From Planctomyces sp. SH-PL62 (lineage in GTDB: Bacteria; Planctomycetota; Planctomycetia; Isosphaerales; Isosphaeraceae): a DNA stretch of 64,000 bases. The DNA lies in the NCBI RefSeq assembly GCF_001610895.1, contig NZ_CP011273.1, positions 3,782,001-3,846,000 on the forward strand, in the 5' to 3' direction. This document shows positions 1-9,538 of the stretch, in pieces. The notes under the pieces were generated by a model. That model worked only from the letters and a program-made list of their open reading frames with translations, did not search any database and was not told where the DNA came from. Each line of letters starts with the position of its first letter. Positions within the stretch are counted from its first letter, which is position 1. The position numbers were made by a program, and so were the translations under genes.

Positions 1-68
1 TGGTCAAGCCCGTGGCCAAGGACGCCCTGGTCTCGCTCCTGAAGCGACTGCAGCCCGCCAACTCCTAG
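1..68 (+). CDS. C-terminal end of a probable response-regulator receiver domain (partial)
   Basis: The window opens inside a plus-strand reading frame that begins at base 3 and ends with TAG at 66-68. The 21 visible residues start VKPVAKDALVSLLKRL. A Lys-Pro pair followed by a short amphipathic helix is how CheY-like receiver domains end (the conserved Lys-Pro after beta strand 5, then helix alpha 5). The stop comes directly after that helix, so the receiver would be the last domain, as in a stand-alone regulator or a hybrid histidine kinase. Everything upstream is outside the window, so the assignment rests on this short motif. Confidence 0.5.
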   Translation, partial: VKPVAKDALVSLLKRLQPANS

Positions 69-138
69 AACCGCCGACGGTGGCGCGAGGGAAGAAGACG
101 CAAGGTCTTCTCCTCCCGCCGCGGGCCGTCGGCCGCCC

Positions 139-2550
139 TCACCAAACGATGTGGACGGCGTCGACCTCCAACTCCAACTCGTTCGCGTCGACGTCGCCGT
201 TCAGACCGAGACTGATCTTGCGCACCGCCTTGCGGTCCAGCTTCCCATCCGGGTCGGGGGCGTTGGCGTTGCTGCGCTCCATCGCGTCGAAATCGAGCCG
301 GACGACATGCCAGTCGCCGTCGGCCGGGAACAGGCTGGCGACGTTGATATAGCCGACCCCGGTCTCTCCCTCCCAGAGGAAGGCCCGGACGTCCCCCGCG
401 CCCCGACGTCGGGCCCGGAGGATCAGTCCCTTCGCCTCGGCGAGATCGACCGAATCCGGGAGCCGGAAGTACGGATAGGCCCAGCGATCGGTCCCGGGCT
501 CATGAGCGACGTCCAGCCGCCAGCCGTCGGTCTCGACGGCCCGCATCGTCATCCGTCCCCCGGCGGCGATGTTCGGAGACCATCGCGAGAGATCCTCGAT
601 CGGCAGCCGGACCGAACGCGAGACCCTGGCGAGGGCCACTTCGAGCTTGGCCTCCCCGAAGACCGCCAAAGACAGTCGATCGCGGATCCCGCGCTCATTG
701 CGGGCGGTGACGAGGACTCTCGCCGGGGCGAAGTCGGCGAAGGCGTCCGAGAGGTCGACCGTCCATTCCACCTCCGCCTGCGATCGCGGGCCGACCTCGA
801 CGCGGCGGGGTTCGGCGACCGTCCCCACGTCCGGCCGCTCCACCCCGAGCGTCAGGTCGAGCGATTCGGCCGTCTCGCCGAGGTTGACCACCTCGACGCG
901 CACCGGCAGGGACGTGACGCCGGCCTTGAGTCGATAGCCCGTCGAACTCGGCGTCGCGACCATCGGGTCGAACCGATGGCGGAGCACGATCGGCGAGGGC
1001 TCGCCCCGTACGGGCTCGGCGTCGCGGGCCGGGTGCAGGCTCATCGCGCGGGTCTCTGCGTCGATCATCGGGGCGAGAGCCGCTCGCTCGAACCAGGCGT
1101 AGGCCAGGCCGTCGGTGAGCGGGAAGCCGCCGTCGCGGACGGGAACCGCCCGGCCGTCGGCCGCCTCGACGTGATCGGGCGTCACGGCAAGCCGGATCGG
1201 CTCGCCCAGGTCGGTTTCGGACAGCGTGGAGGCGATCACGACGACGGCGCGCCTGGCGTCGCCGAAAACCCGGGAGCGGAGGATTCGAGGGGCGTCGCAC
1301 TTCAGGTCGCCGAGATAGGAGAGGCCGCCCAGTGCGTGGATCGCCTGCGCGTACGCGGCCATGCTCCGCAGCGGGGTCGCGCTACGGTCCATGACGCTGA
1401 AGTTGTTCGCGTTCTCCTCGTAGAACGGGTAGACGAACGTGAAGAACCGCTCGACGCCGCACGCCCGCGCCTCGACCGCCTTCATCACGATCTGCGCCGC
1501 GCTGGCGCGGTCCTGATCGATGGGAGGCCGTTCGGGACCGCGCTTCCAGGGCCAGCCACATTCGGTGATCCAGAGCGGCATGTCGCCGTGGCCCGAAGCC
1601 CGCAGCCATTCGCGAAACCGGACGTTGACGTCTTCGAAGCTCTCGGCGGGGCCGTAGTCGTGGAAGCTGAAGGCGTCGACCCGTTCGAGCAGCCCCCCCT
1701 GGGCGCAGGCCCTGAGGAACTCGGGCGCGTGATGGGCCATCACGCCGCCGACGATCGGCACCCGGACGGGGGCCTGGCGGAGCCCGAACGACACGGCCTT
1801 GGCGTAGGCCGAATACTGGTCGCCGGGCATGTCGCCGCCGAAGCTGATCTCAGGCTCGTTCCAAATCTCGATCCCGCCCCAGGTCCGATCCCAGCGGCGG
1901 GCGATGGTCTTCCAGGCGTCGGCCGTCGCGACCAGGTCTCTTGAATACTTGCCGACCCGACCGGCCCATTCGGGCGCATCGTGGCCCATCTCCAGGACGG
2001 GGATTCCCGCGCGTCGATAGGATTCCCGCAGACGTTCGAAGCGAGCGCCCGATTCCCAGTCCCAGCGACCGGGCTCAGGCTGGATCGCCTCCCAGGTCAT
2101 GCGCTCACGGATCATGGCGAGGCCGAAACCCTGCGCCAGGGCGATCAACTCGTCGCGGGTCGCGTCGTCGTCGACGAGCCAGGACATCGCCGCGTCGATC
2201 GCGAAGAACGGGTCGGGCGTCCCCCGGGCGTGGGGCAGGGCGACGACCCCGAAACGCTGCGAGAGCGCCGGAAATTCGACCTCGTGATAGCCCTGGGGGA
2301 ACGCCCGCTCGACGCGGACCCCCTCCGGCGTCGCGACGGCCTTCGCCCGCGCCTCCTCGGTCCCCCGATAATCCCGTACGATGTAGTCCAGGGCGTCCCC
2401 GTCGGCTTCCCCCGTCCGCTTCCATTCCAGGACCGTCGGCGCGTCCGGGACGACGTGGAACCGCCGGGCGGCGATGGGGGCGAGCGGGCCGTCGGGAGCG
2501 GGAGGGGCGGAGAGGAGAGCCGTCGCGAGGAGGAGGGTCGCGGGTGTCAT
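139..2550 (-). CDS. Secreted clan-A (TIM-barrel) glycoside hydrolase
   Basis: This 803-residue protein starts with a short hydrophobic signal peptide ending near Ala-Pro-Pro-Ala at about residue 20. Residues about 115-410 form a (beta/alpha)8 glycosidase. The acid/base motif IEIWNEPE is near residue 232 and a nucleophile motif WITECGW is near residue 330, the spacing expected for clan GH-A families such as GH5 or GH39. The last 350 residues look like beta-sandwich domains, including a C-terminal carbohydrate-binding-like domain. It probably cleaves plant or algal polysaccharide or glycosides outside the cytoplasm. The substrate and exact GH family cannot be read from the sequence. The start at 2550 gives the only sensible signal peptide. 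Confidence 0.8.
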   Translation of the reverse strand: MTPATLLLATALLSAPPAPDGPLAPIAARRFHVVPDAPTVLEWKRTGEADGDALDYIVRDYRGTEEARAKAVATPEGVRVERAFPQGYHEVEFPALSQRFGVVALPHARGTPDPFFAIDAAMSWLVDDDATRDELIALAQGFGLAMIRERMTWEAIQPEPGRWDWESGARFERLRESYRRAGIPVLEMGHDAPEWAGRVGKYSRDLVATADAWKTIARRWDRTWGGIEIWNEPEISFGGDMPGDQYSAYAKAVSFGLRQAPVRVPIVGGVMAHHAPEFLRACAQGGLLERVDAFSFHDYGPAESFEDVNVRFREWLRASGHGDMPLWITECGWPWKRGPERPPIDQDRASAAQIVMKAVEARACGVERFFTFVYPFYEENANNFSVMDRSATPLRSMAAYAQAIHALGGLSYLGDLKCDAPRILRSRVFGDARRAVVVIASTLSETDLGEPIRLAVTPDHVEAADGRAVPVRDGGFPLTDGLAYAWFERAALAPMIDAETRAMSLHPARDAEPVRGEPSPIVLRHRFDPMVATPSSTGYRLKAGVTSLPVRVEVVNLGETAESLDLTLGVERPDVGTVAEPRRVEVGPRSQAEVEWTVDLSDAFADFAPARVLVTARNERGIRDRLSLAVFGEAKLEVALARVSRSVRLPIEDLSRWSPNIAAGGRMTMRAVETDGWRLDVAHEPGTDRWAYPYFRLPDSVDLAEAKGLILRARRRGAGDVRAFLWEGETGVGYINVASLFPADGDWHVVRLDFDAMERSNANAPDPDGKLDRKAVRKISLGLNGDVDANELELEVDAVHIVW

Positions 2551-2712
2551 GGCGTCTCGGGGGTTGGCGTGGCGAGCGTCGGAACTCCCGCGCGGAGGGC
2601 GGGCGACGTCTCGACCCAGTCTAGATCCCTTTCGGGCCGAGTTGTAGAACCCTCCGTCTGGAGCCGTCCCGTCACCTACGGTATCCCTGAGCGTGGAACC
2701 CCGCTCGGTCGA

Positions 2713-4224
2713 TCAGGGCGGAAAGACGAGCTGGATCAGGCCCTGGAGCCCCAGAGTCTGGACTCCGGTGAGCAAGATGGTGACGAGGACGGCCTGGAGG
2801 CCGCCGCCGAGACCTGCCAGCCCGGCACCGGCGGCCGTGAAGAGGGGGGGCAGGAAGATTATCCAGAGTCGCGCGACTTCGCCCCTGTTGAGGCCGGACA
2901 GATCCGTGATCGCCACGACGGCCAGGGCGCACCAGAAGGTGCGAGGCACACGCCGAAGCTCGGTGATCACGCCGGCGAGGCCCCACACGACGGCCGGCAG
3001 CCCCGCCGCGATCGCCAATTCGACGGGATTGACGAGCAACCACGGGAGGTAGGAACGGCGGCCCCCATCGTAGAACCGCGAGTTGTGATGCAGGTTCCAC
3101 CACCACACGGCGAACGGATCGGCCCCGGTCGCCAGCCGGGCGATCGCGACCCCGGCGAGGAACCCGACGCCGATCCAGGCGATCGTCTCGAATCGTCTCG
3201 TCCAGGGGATCGACCGCGTCGTCAGCACGATCAGGGCGACGATGAGGCCGATCGGCAGGAACGCCAGCGTGAACATCATGCCGAACGCCATCACGACGCC
3301 CGAAACCGTCGCCAGCCCGGCTGACGCCCACGCCCCGACCCCGGGCCTCTCCCGGAGCCGCGAAGCCCAGGCCGCCGCCGCCAGCGCCGTCGCCGAGAGC
3401 AGGGGGTAGCCGGCGTCGGCCAGCGGCTGGAACAGGTTCAGGGCCGGGGCCAGCGGCCAGAGCGCGGCCGTCGCCCAGGCGAATCGCGGCGGCAGTGACT
3501 CCCGCGCCAGCAGGTAGATCGGCGCGACGGTCCCGGCGCAGGCGAGGAGCGTGATGAGGCTCGCCAGGTAGAGCGCCGCCCGGTCGGCCCTCGGGATCAC
3601 CAGCTCCTGCATGGCCTCGACCTGCTCGAAGCCCTTGACCATCGAGGGGGGCGTCGCGGCTGTGAGCCAGTCGGCCGCCGCGTCGTTCCGCTCCATCAAG
3701 GCGAGCAGGCCGCAGTACGTCGCGATCAACCCCGGCGGGTGCGTGCCGAGATGGTCGGCCCCTCGCTCCGCGATCCAGTTGGGGTAGTCGGCGAGGAACT
3801 TCGCGGGAGAGTGAGCGGCCTCCCGCCGGGCGACCTCGTAGTAGCCGGTGGATTCGCGAAGGCAGTGGATCACGGCCCATTTCGTCGGGCCGAACCCCTC
3901 GGGGGCACCGACCACGATGAAGACCTGGAGCGCCGCGGCGGAGGCGGTCAGCCCGGCGACCCAGCCCATCTCGCGCCAGGCTCGCCCTGAGGAGACGCCG
4001 AGCGCCCGATACCCCAACACCGCGAGGCCGCCGTAGGCCGCCACGCCCGTCGCGGCGATCAGGAGCCGCGCGAACGCGGGCTCCTTCCGGACCCGGGGCC
4101 ATTCCCATTCGCCCTCGACTCCCAGCGGCAGGTCGCGGGTGTAGATGCCCGTGAGCATCCCCAGCACGAGCATCGCCGCGAGACCCAGGACCAGGTCGAT
4201 CTTCCGCTTGTCCCCCGCGCTCAT
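2713..4224 (-). CDS. Polytopic membrane protein, GT-C-like, function unknown
   Basis: The protein has 503 residues and about 10-11 hydrophobic segments spread along its whole length. A short cytoplasmic start (MSAGDKRKIDL) precedes the first segment. A long soluble loop at about residues 85-180 lies between the early and later helices. This layout resembles GT-C glycosyltransferases and related Planctomycetota membrane proteins, but I see no diagnostic acidic motif, so no activity is assigned. The start at 4224 is preferred because GGAG sits 9 bases upstream. An in-frame ATG at 4284 would add 20 polar residues and has no comparable site. It is transcribed divergently from the monooxygenase gene at 4388. 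Confidence 0.65.
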   Translation of the reverse strand: MSAGDKRKIDLVLGLAAMLVLGMLTGIYTRDLPLGVEGEWEWPRVRKEPAFARLLIAATGVAAYGGLAVLGYRALGVSSGRAWREMGWVAGLTASAAALQVFIVVGAPEGFGPTKWAVIHCLRESTGYYEVARREAAHSPAKFLADYPNWIAERGADHLGTHPPGLIATYCGLLALMERNDAAADWLTAATPPSMVKGFEQVEAMQELVIPRADRAALYLASLITLLACAGTVAPIYLLARESLPPRFAWATAALWPLAPALNLFQPLADAGYPLLSATALAAAAWASRLRERPGVGAWASAGLATVSGVVMAFGMMFTLAFLPIGLIVALIVLTTRSIPWTRRFETIAWIGVGFLAGVAIARLATGADPFAVWWWNLHHNSRFYDGGRRSYLPWLLVNPVELAIAAGLPAVVWGLAGVITELRRVPRTFWCALAVVAITDLSGLNRGEVARLWIIFLPPLFTAAGAGLAGLGGGLQAVLVTILLTGVQTLGLQGLIQLVFPP

Positions 4225-4387
4225 GATCGGAAACTCCGGCGGCCTCGCTTCCCTGTCCGAAGCTGCCGCATGCGAGCGCGCCATGGACGTTGGTTCAGTT
4301 TACGGAGACGCACGAGGATGGATACGCTCGGTGCCATCCCGCCTTACAGGGCGAGCCCGACCGCCGAGCCATCCGAAAGGATTTTAC

Positions 4388-4693
4388 ATGTTCGTGGTGA
4401 TCGCCAACATCCAGGTGAAGCCGGAATGCGTCGATGCGTTCCGGGCGGCGTGCGCCGAGAATTCCCGCAACAGCATCCAGGAGCCAGGCTGCCTCCGGTT
4501 CGACGTCCTCCAGCAGCACGACGACCCGACGAAGTTCGCGCTGTTCGAGATCTATCGCCAGCCCGAGGATTTCGCCGCGCACAAGGAGACGGCCCATTAC
4601 GCCGTCTGGGCCGAGCAGGCCGCCGCGATGCAAGCCGGGCCGCGTTCGTCCGCCAAGTTTCGCAAGCTCTATCCGGAAGACGGGCAGCCATGA
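4388..4693 (+). CDS. Antibiotic biosynthesis monooxygenase (ABM/YgiN-like) domain protein
   Basis: This 101-residue protein is a single ferredoxin-like ABM domain. It begins MFVVIANIQVKPE and contains the family's typical segments EPGCLRFDVLQ, FALFEIYRQPEDFAAHKET and a C-terminal strand. Such proteins are small dimeric cofactor-free monooxygenases or their non-catalytic relatives, often acting on quinones. The start is set by AAAGGA about 8 bases upstream. Its stop overlaps the start of the following dehydrogenase gene (ATGA), so the two are translationally coupled. That pairing suggests a shared aromatic or quinone catabolic task, with the dehydrogenase resembling maleylacetate reductase. 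Confidence 0.85.
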   Translation: MFVVIANIQVKPECVDAFRAACAENSRNSIQEPGCLRFDVLQQHDDPTKFALFEIYRQPEDFAAHKETAHYAVWAEQAAAMQAGPRSSAKFRKLYPEDGQP

Positions 4694-5844
4694 GCTTCGA
4701 GTTCGCCACCGCCGGTCGGATCGTGTTCGGATGGGGCGCCTTCGATCAGGTTCCGGCGCTGGCGAGCACGCTGGGGCGGACGGCCTTGCTGGTGCTCGGC
4801 CGAGAGGGTCGACACGGCGCGGCCCTGGCTGGCAAGCTCGCCGAGCAGGGAATCCGCAGCTTCGCGTTCCACGTCGACGGCGAGCCCAAGGTGCGGACGG
4901 TCGAGACCGCCGTCCACCTGGCGCGGGCCGAGGGCTGCGACCTGGTCATCGCCGTCGGCGGCGGCAGCGTGATCGACGCCGGCAAGGCGACGGCCGGGAT
5001 GGCGACGCAGGCCGGCGGTTTGCTGGATCACCTGGAGATCGTCGGCGGGGGGAGGCCGCTCACAGCCCCCGGCCTGCCGTTCGTCGCCGTCCCCACGACC
5101 GCCGGCACGGGTTCGGAAGTCACCCGCAACGCCGTGCTGGACGTCCCCGAGCGTCGGGTGAAAGTCAGCTTGCGGAGCCCCGCACTGCTCCCCCGCGCGG
5201 CTGTGGTCGACCCGGGCCTGACCCTCTCCCTCCCCTCGGAGATCACGGCGACCACCGGGATGGACGCCCTGACGCAACTGATCGAGCCGTTCGTGGGTCT
5301 CGGAGCCAACCCCCTGACCGACGGCATTTGCCGCGAGGGGATCGCTCTCGCCGCGCGTTCGCTGGCCACCGCCCATCGTGACGGCGCCGACCGCCAGGCC
5401 CGCGAGGACATGGCCACGGCCTCGCTGTTCGGCGGCCTGGCCCTGGCGAACGCCAAGCTCGGGGCCGTCCACGGCCTGGCCGGCGTTCTCGGCGGGACCT
5501 TCAGCGTCCCTCATGGCGCGATCTGCGCCCGGCTGCTCCCTCTGGTCATGAATGCGAACATCGCGGCGATCGAACGTCACTCGCCGGATTCTCCGGCCTT
5601 GAATCGCTATCGGGAGGTCGCTCAGATCCTGACCGGCGACTTCGCCGCCGAGGCTCACGACGGCGTGGAGTGGGTCCGGGCGCTCGGCGTCGAGCTGAAA
5701 ATCCCTCCGCTCCCATTCGCCGAGGCGACCGCCGAAGAACTCGATTCGGTCCTCGCGGTCGCCCGGGGGGCCAGCAGCATGAAGGGGAATCCGATCGTCC
5801 TTACGGACGCCCAACTTCGGGAGATACTCGACGCCGCCGGCTGA
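4690..5844 (+). CDS. Iron-containing alcohol dehydrogenase family protein
   Basis: This 384-residue protein has the group III (iron-type) alcohol dehydrogenase fold. The N-terminal Rossmann-like part carries the NAD-binding GGGSVIDAGKA motif at about residues 95-105 and TTAGTGSEVTR near 140. The all-helical C-terminal half holds the metal ligands: MDALTQLIEP near 195, and two histidines in AVHGLAGVLG and SVPHGAICA near 260-280. Members reduce or oxidise alcohols, glycerol or maleylacetate, and the substrate is not evident here. The ATG overlaps the TGA of the upstream ABM gene by four bases. Longer in-frame extensions upstream read through that gene and are rejected. Confidence 0.88.
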   Translation: MSFEFATAGRIVFGWGAFDQVPALASTLGRTALLVLGREGRHGAALAGKLAEQGIRSFAFHVDGEPKVRTVETAVHLARAEGCDLVIAVGGGSVIDAGKATAGMATQAGGLLDHLEIVGGGRPLTAPGLPFVAVPTTAGTGSEVTRNAVLDVPERRVKVSLRSPALLPRAAVVDPGLTLSLPSEITATTGMDALTQLIEPFVGLGANPLTDGICREGIALAARSLATAHRDGADRQAREDMATASLFGGLALANAKLGAVHGLAGVLGGTFSVPHGAICARLLPLVMNANIAAIERHSPDSPALNRYREVAQILTGDFAAEAHDGVEWVRALGVELKIPPLPFAEATAEELDSVLAVARGASSMKGNPIVLTDAQLREILDAAG

Positions 5845-5962
5845 CGACTCCTTCCGGTCGATTCAAGGCTCACACCCCGCTGATCCGATCTAGTACCTAC
5901 GTTGCGTAAAGGCGCTGGATCCCCAACCCTGCGCGGAGCGCGCACGGACGCGGAGGTGGGAG

Positions 5963-8443
5963 TTGGCGAGCGGGAAACGCAGGATCGGGGCGGAACTCGC
6001 CATGGTCGCCCTTATCATGGCGAGCCTGGGCGGGGCGATGCATCTGGTGATCTCCGTTCACCGACGGGCGCTCACGGCTCGCAAGGCCACCGAGCCTCCG
6101 ACGCCGACGCCCATCGCAGCGACAGCCGTCCCGGTCGCGCCGGAACCGACGCCGGCCCCGGCTCCGTTGGAAATCGTCGAGACGCCGCCCAAGGTGGTGG
6201 AGAAGCCTCGACCGGCCCCCTCGCCGCCGCCCGAGGACCCCACGCCGAAGGCCCTGGCGCAGTTGAACGAGGCGACGGCCCGCGAGGCCGAGGAGGCCGC
6301 TCGCCTGGATCGCGAGGTTCGCAGTCTGGAGCAGGGCCGACAGGCGGCCGTCGCCGAGTCCGAGCGATGGCGACGCCGGGAGATGTTGGTGCAGCAGCAG
6401 GTCGCCGCGCTCGCGAAAAAGGCCGAGAAACTCGACCGGCAAGTCGACGCCTACGCCGCCCAGCGAGACGTACTGGCTCGCGAGCGCGACGCCCTCAAGG
6501 CGGCCCTCGCGAACGCCCCCAGCGAGGGGAGCTACGCGGTGCTGCCTTACCGGGGAGAGAACGGCACCTGGCGGCGGCCGATCGTGATCGAGTGCACCGC
6601 GGGCTCCGTCCAGATCCGCCCCGACGGGCCGTCGTTCTCGCTTCTGGACCTCTCGGGCTGGTCAACCCGCGATCCAGTCCGGTCGTCGTGGCCATCGCCC
6701 GCGAGTTGCTCAAGGTCCAGTCCTCGGCCTCCCCGGACGGGGCTCCGTGGTTCCGTATTTCGTCTTCCTGGTGAGGCCCGACGGCATCCGATCGTACTAC
6801 GAGGCGCGCGGCCGGCTTGAACCACTGGGCATCGCCTTCGGATATGAGCTGATCGACAGAGACCTCAAGGTCGACGTCCCGAACTTCGACGACCTCGCCA
6901 CCTGGGACGGCTCGCCGTCGACCGGGGTCCCGCCTGCGAGCCTGGCCCAGGGTTTGCCCGGCGCGGGGAACGGCGCCGGCGAAGGGGCCGCGGCCGGTCG
7001 CGGCGGATCCGTCGCGGGGGGAGGCCTCGCGTGGCCGGGAGGCGGGACAGGGGACGAACGCCAGGCGATCGCCGGAGCCTTCGACGTGGGACGTGGCCGG
7101 GGCGGCACTCAGCCCGAAAACGCCGCCGGCGATTCGCCCGATGAGTTCGTCTGGCCGACCTCGCGCCCGGGCCTCGGAGCCCCCGGCGCTCCGTTCGGTG
7201 ATGCCGAGGGGGACGTCAAGGGCGACGCCCAGGAAACCGGCGGGCTGGGGTCGTTCGGGACGGGAAGGGCCGTGCGAGGTCTTCCGCCCGCGCGGCGCGC
7301 TCCGGCCGGAACTGAGACAGGCGGTTCGAGAGGCGGCCAGGCGATGGGTTCCGGTCTGGGGGCGGCCCTTGAGCGACTACCGGATTTCGAGGGAGCCGGC
7401 CCCGGCGCGGGGGATGGCCCGGGAGCGAAACCGGATGCGGGCAAGCTCGCCGGCCAGGGTCTCGGGGTCGGTGACGACTCGATGGGGGGGGCCGTGAAGC
7501 CTTCTCGACCAGCCGGCGTCGCCGGCGGTTCTGATCCGGCCTCCGCCTCCGCCCCAGCCCCAGCCGTCGGGCTGACGGTTCCAGGCCGATCCTGGCGATC
7601 CGACGGTTCGGGGCGGCCTCCGGTCGGTCCGGCTGTGACGCTTCAGCCCGCGCCGACCGAGGCGACGAACCCCGCCCCCTCGGGAGAGACCGGCGGACTC
7701 ATGTGGGGGGGCTCCGGCCCGGTCTCCGGGACTCCCGGCGCCGCAACCGCCGGCGTGGGGCTGGAGGCCGGCGAGGTTCCGCCGAACGGGCTGGCGCGAG
7801 CCCTGGGAGCCGCCGGGACCCAGCCTCCCAGCAGGCTGGCGCGGGCGCTCGCACAGGCCGCGGGGGGTGACGCCTCGAAACTCGCCGCGCTGGGGTCGGG
7901 CCTGCGTTCGGGTTCGAGTTCGACCGCCGCGTCGTCGAGCGGGATGGGATCGCCCGGGTTGATGCTGGGAGCCGACCCGGACTCGGGCGGCTCGGGGAGT
8001 CCAGCCGGCACCGGTAGTCCGGGCGGCTCGGGGAGTTCGGCCGGTTCGCCGGGCTCCCAGGAAGCCGGGATGGAGCCGCTCATCAAGGGATCGGACGAGA
8101 AGCGGCCCCCGGCGATCGAGGTGCCGTTCGAGATCGTCGTGGCCTGCGGCGTCGACGGCGTGACGATCCAGCCCGGCGGCTATCGGATCACGGCCCAGGC
8201 GCTCAAGAACCGCAAGGATGAGAAGCTGCTGGTCCGCAACCTGGCGGCCGTGGCGCAGAGACGGGCCGAGGTTGATCCGGCCATCAGGCCCGGCCTCGGG
8301 TCAAGTTTCTGGTCGAGAACGACGGCGCGTCGACGTTCTGGGAGGCGCGCCGGCAGGTCCTGTTTTCCGAGTTGAGCTGGCCCATGACGCTTCAGGTGGC
8401 GGGGGCCCAGAATCCTCGACTCCTCGAACGGGGGGTGTGGTAA
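5963..8443 (+). CDS. Membrane-anchored coiled-coil protein with Gly/Pro-rich centre, broken by three apparent frameshifts
   Basis: Translation starts at TTG 5963 behind GGAGG. Residues about 10-30 form one membrane segment, followed by a Pro/Ala/Thr-rich stretch and a coiled coil (about 95-180). A conserved core follows (AVLPYRGENGTWRRP, then PYFVFLVRPDGIRSYYEAR), then a low-complexity Gly/Ser/Pro region of about 350 residues, and a final domain ending RVKFLVEND...RLLERGVW. These parts lie in three frames. Adding one G in the run at 6655-6657, one near 6739-6747 and one C at 8289-8291 restores a single 827-residue protein that stops at 8441-8443. The uncorrected frames are 5963-6820 and 6747-8375. 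The family is familiar from Planctomycetota, but its function is unknown to me. The stop overlaps the start of the next gene. Confidence 0.7.
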
Positions 8444-9528
8444 TGACGACTTGGCTGCGACAGGCGCTGCCGATCCCCAGCGTGCTGGCCGGGATCCTGC
8501 TCCTGAGCTTCCTCGTGAACCGATCGAGCGTCCCCGATCCGACGCCCCCGGCGGTCCTCGATGGGCCGAAGCCGCCCCAGGTCGTGGCGGCGCCGGCTGC
8601 GTCCCCCGCACCCGTCGAGCCCGGCCCCGAGGTCGCGGAGACCGAACCCGAACCTGACTCCGAACCTGAGCCGGTCGCCGAGGCTCCCCCCGCGCCGGTC
8701 CTGGATCGCGAGGCGGTGGCGCGTGCCGAGGCGGATCTCGACGCGGCCAGCCGCGACCGGGCCCGCGCCGAGGCTCGCGCGGCCGAGGCGAAGCGGGAGC
8801 TGGAGGCGTCGGCGAACCGGGCGGCGCTGGAGGCGTCCCGAGCCCGTCGGCTGTCGTTTCGCGTCCGCGATCCCTCGGCGCAGATCGCGAGGGCGTCGGC
8901 GAGGGGCGGGTTTCTCAAGGCGGAGCGCGACAAGCTGACCGCCGAGGTCGCCCAGCTTCGGAGCCTGCCGCTTCCCAAGGCGACCTCGATCCTGAGCAAG
9001 AACCCGGTCTCCCAGCCCGCGAAGGCCGACGAGTTCCATTTCGAGTTGCGGCACGATCGCGTGGCCTTCATCGATCTGGACCGGCTTCTGGAGCTGGCGA
9101 AGTCCGACGCGCAAGTGAAGCTCCGCATGGCCGACCGGACGGGCGTCCTCACGTCGCAGGTCGGGCCGGTCGGCTGGTTCTCGCTGAGTTACGTGCTGGG
9201 CCGGGCGCAGTCGAGCATCGAGGAGCTGCTGGAACGCCACAGCATCCGATTCGACCTTCGCGGATGGGAGGTGGTCCCCCGGACCGAAAGCCGTGGCGAG
9301 GCGTACGAGTCGACCCGCAATCCGATCTCCGAGTACGCCCGCGCGATCAACCGACTGACGCCGGGGCGGTCGGTGGTGACGATGTGGGTCTATCCCGACA
9401 GCTTCAACCTCTATCGTCGACTCCGCGACGAGCTGAACGAGCGCGGCTTCAGCGTGGCCGCCCGGCCGCTTCCGGAAGGGATGATGATCCGGGGCAGCCC
9501 GATGGGCTCGGTGTCCGCGACCCAGTGA
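8443..9528 (+). CDS. Membrane-anchored coiled-coil protein, function unknown
   Basis: This 361-residue protein starts at ATG 8443, overlapping the TAA of the preceding gene (TAATG), which indicates an operon. One membrane anchor (residues about 8-25) is followed by a Pro/Glu-rich linker, an Ala/Arg/Glu-rich coiled coil (about 85-170) and a globular C-terminal domain. The overall plan copies the upstream protein without its Gly-rich insert, so the two may be partners or paralogues in an envelope structure. No catalytic motif is visible. The resemblance in layout to MotB- or TolA-like scaffold proteins is only superficial. Confidence 0.75.
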   Translation: MTTWLRQALPIPSVLAGILLLSFLVNRSSVPDPTPPAVLDGPKPPQVVAAPAASPAPVEPGPEVAETEPEPDSEPEPVAEAPPAPVLDREAVARAEADLDAASRDRARAEARAAEAKRELEASANRAALEASRARRLSFRVRDPSAQIARASARGGFLKAERDKLTAEVAQLRSLPLPKATSILSKNPVSQPAKADEFHFELRHDRVAFIDLDRLLELAKSDAQVKLRMADRTGVLTSQVGPVGWFSLSYVLGRAQSSIEELLERHSIRFDLRGWEVVPRTESRGEAYESTRNPISEYARAINRLTPGRSVVTMWVYPDSFNLYRRLRDELNERGFSVAARPLPEGMMIRGSPMGSVSATQ

Positions 9529-9538
9529 TGGGATCTCC

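Noticed and set aside
151-1944. Plus-strand frame opposite the glycoside hydrolase
   Set aside because: The catalytic WNEP and TECGW motifs are on the minus strand; the plus-strand frame lacks any motif or ribosome site.
7900-8070. Gly/Ser repeat tract as a DNA tandem repeat
   Set aside because: The similarity is at the protein level (Gly-Ser-Pro-Gly) with varied codons, not a regular nucleotide repeat.
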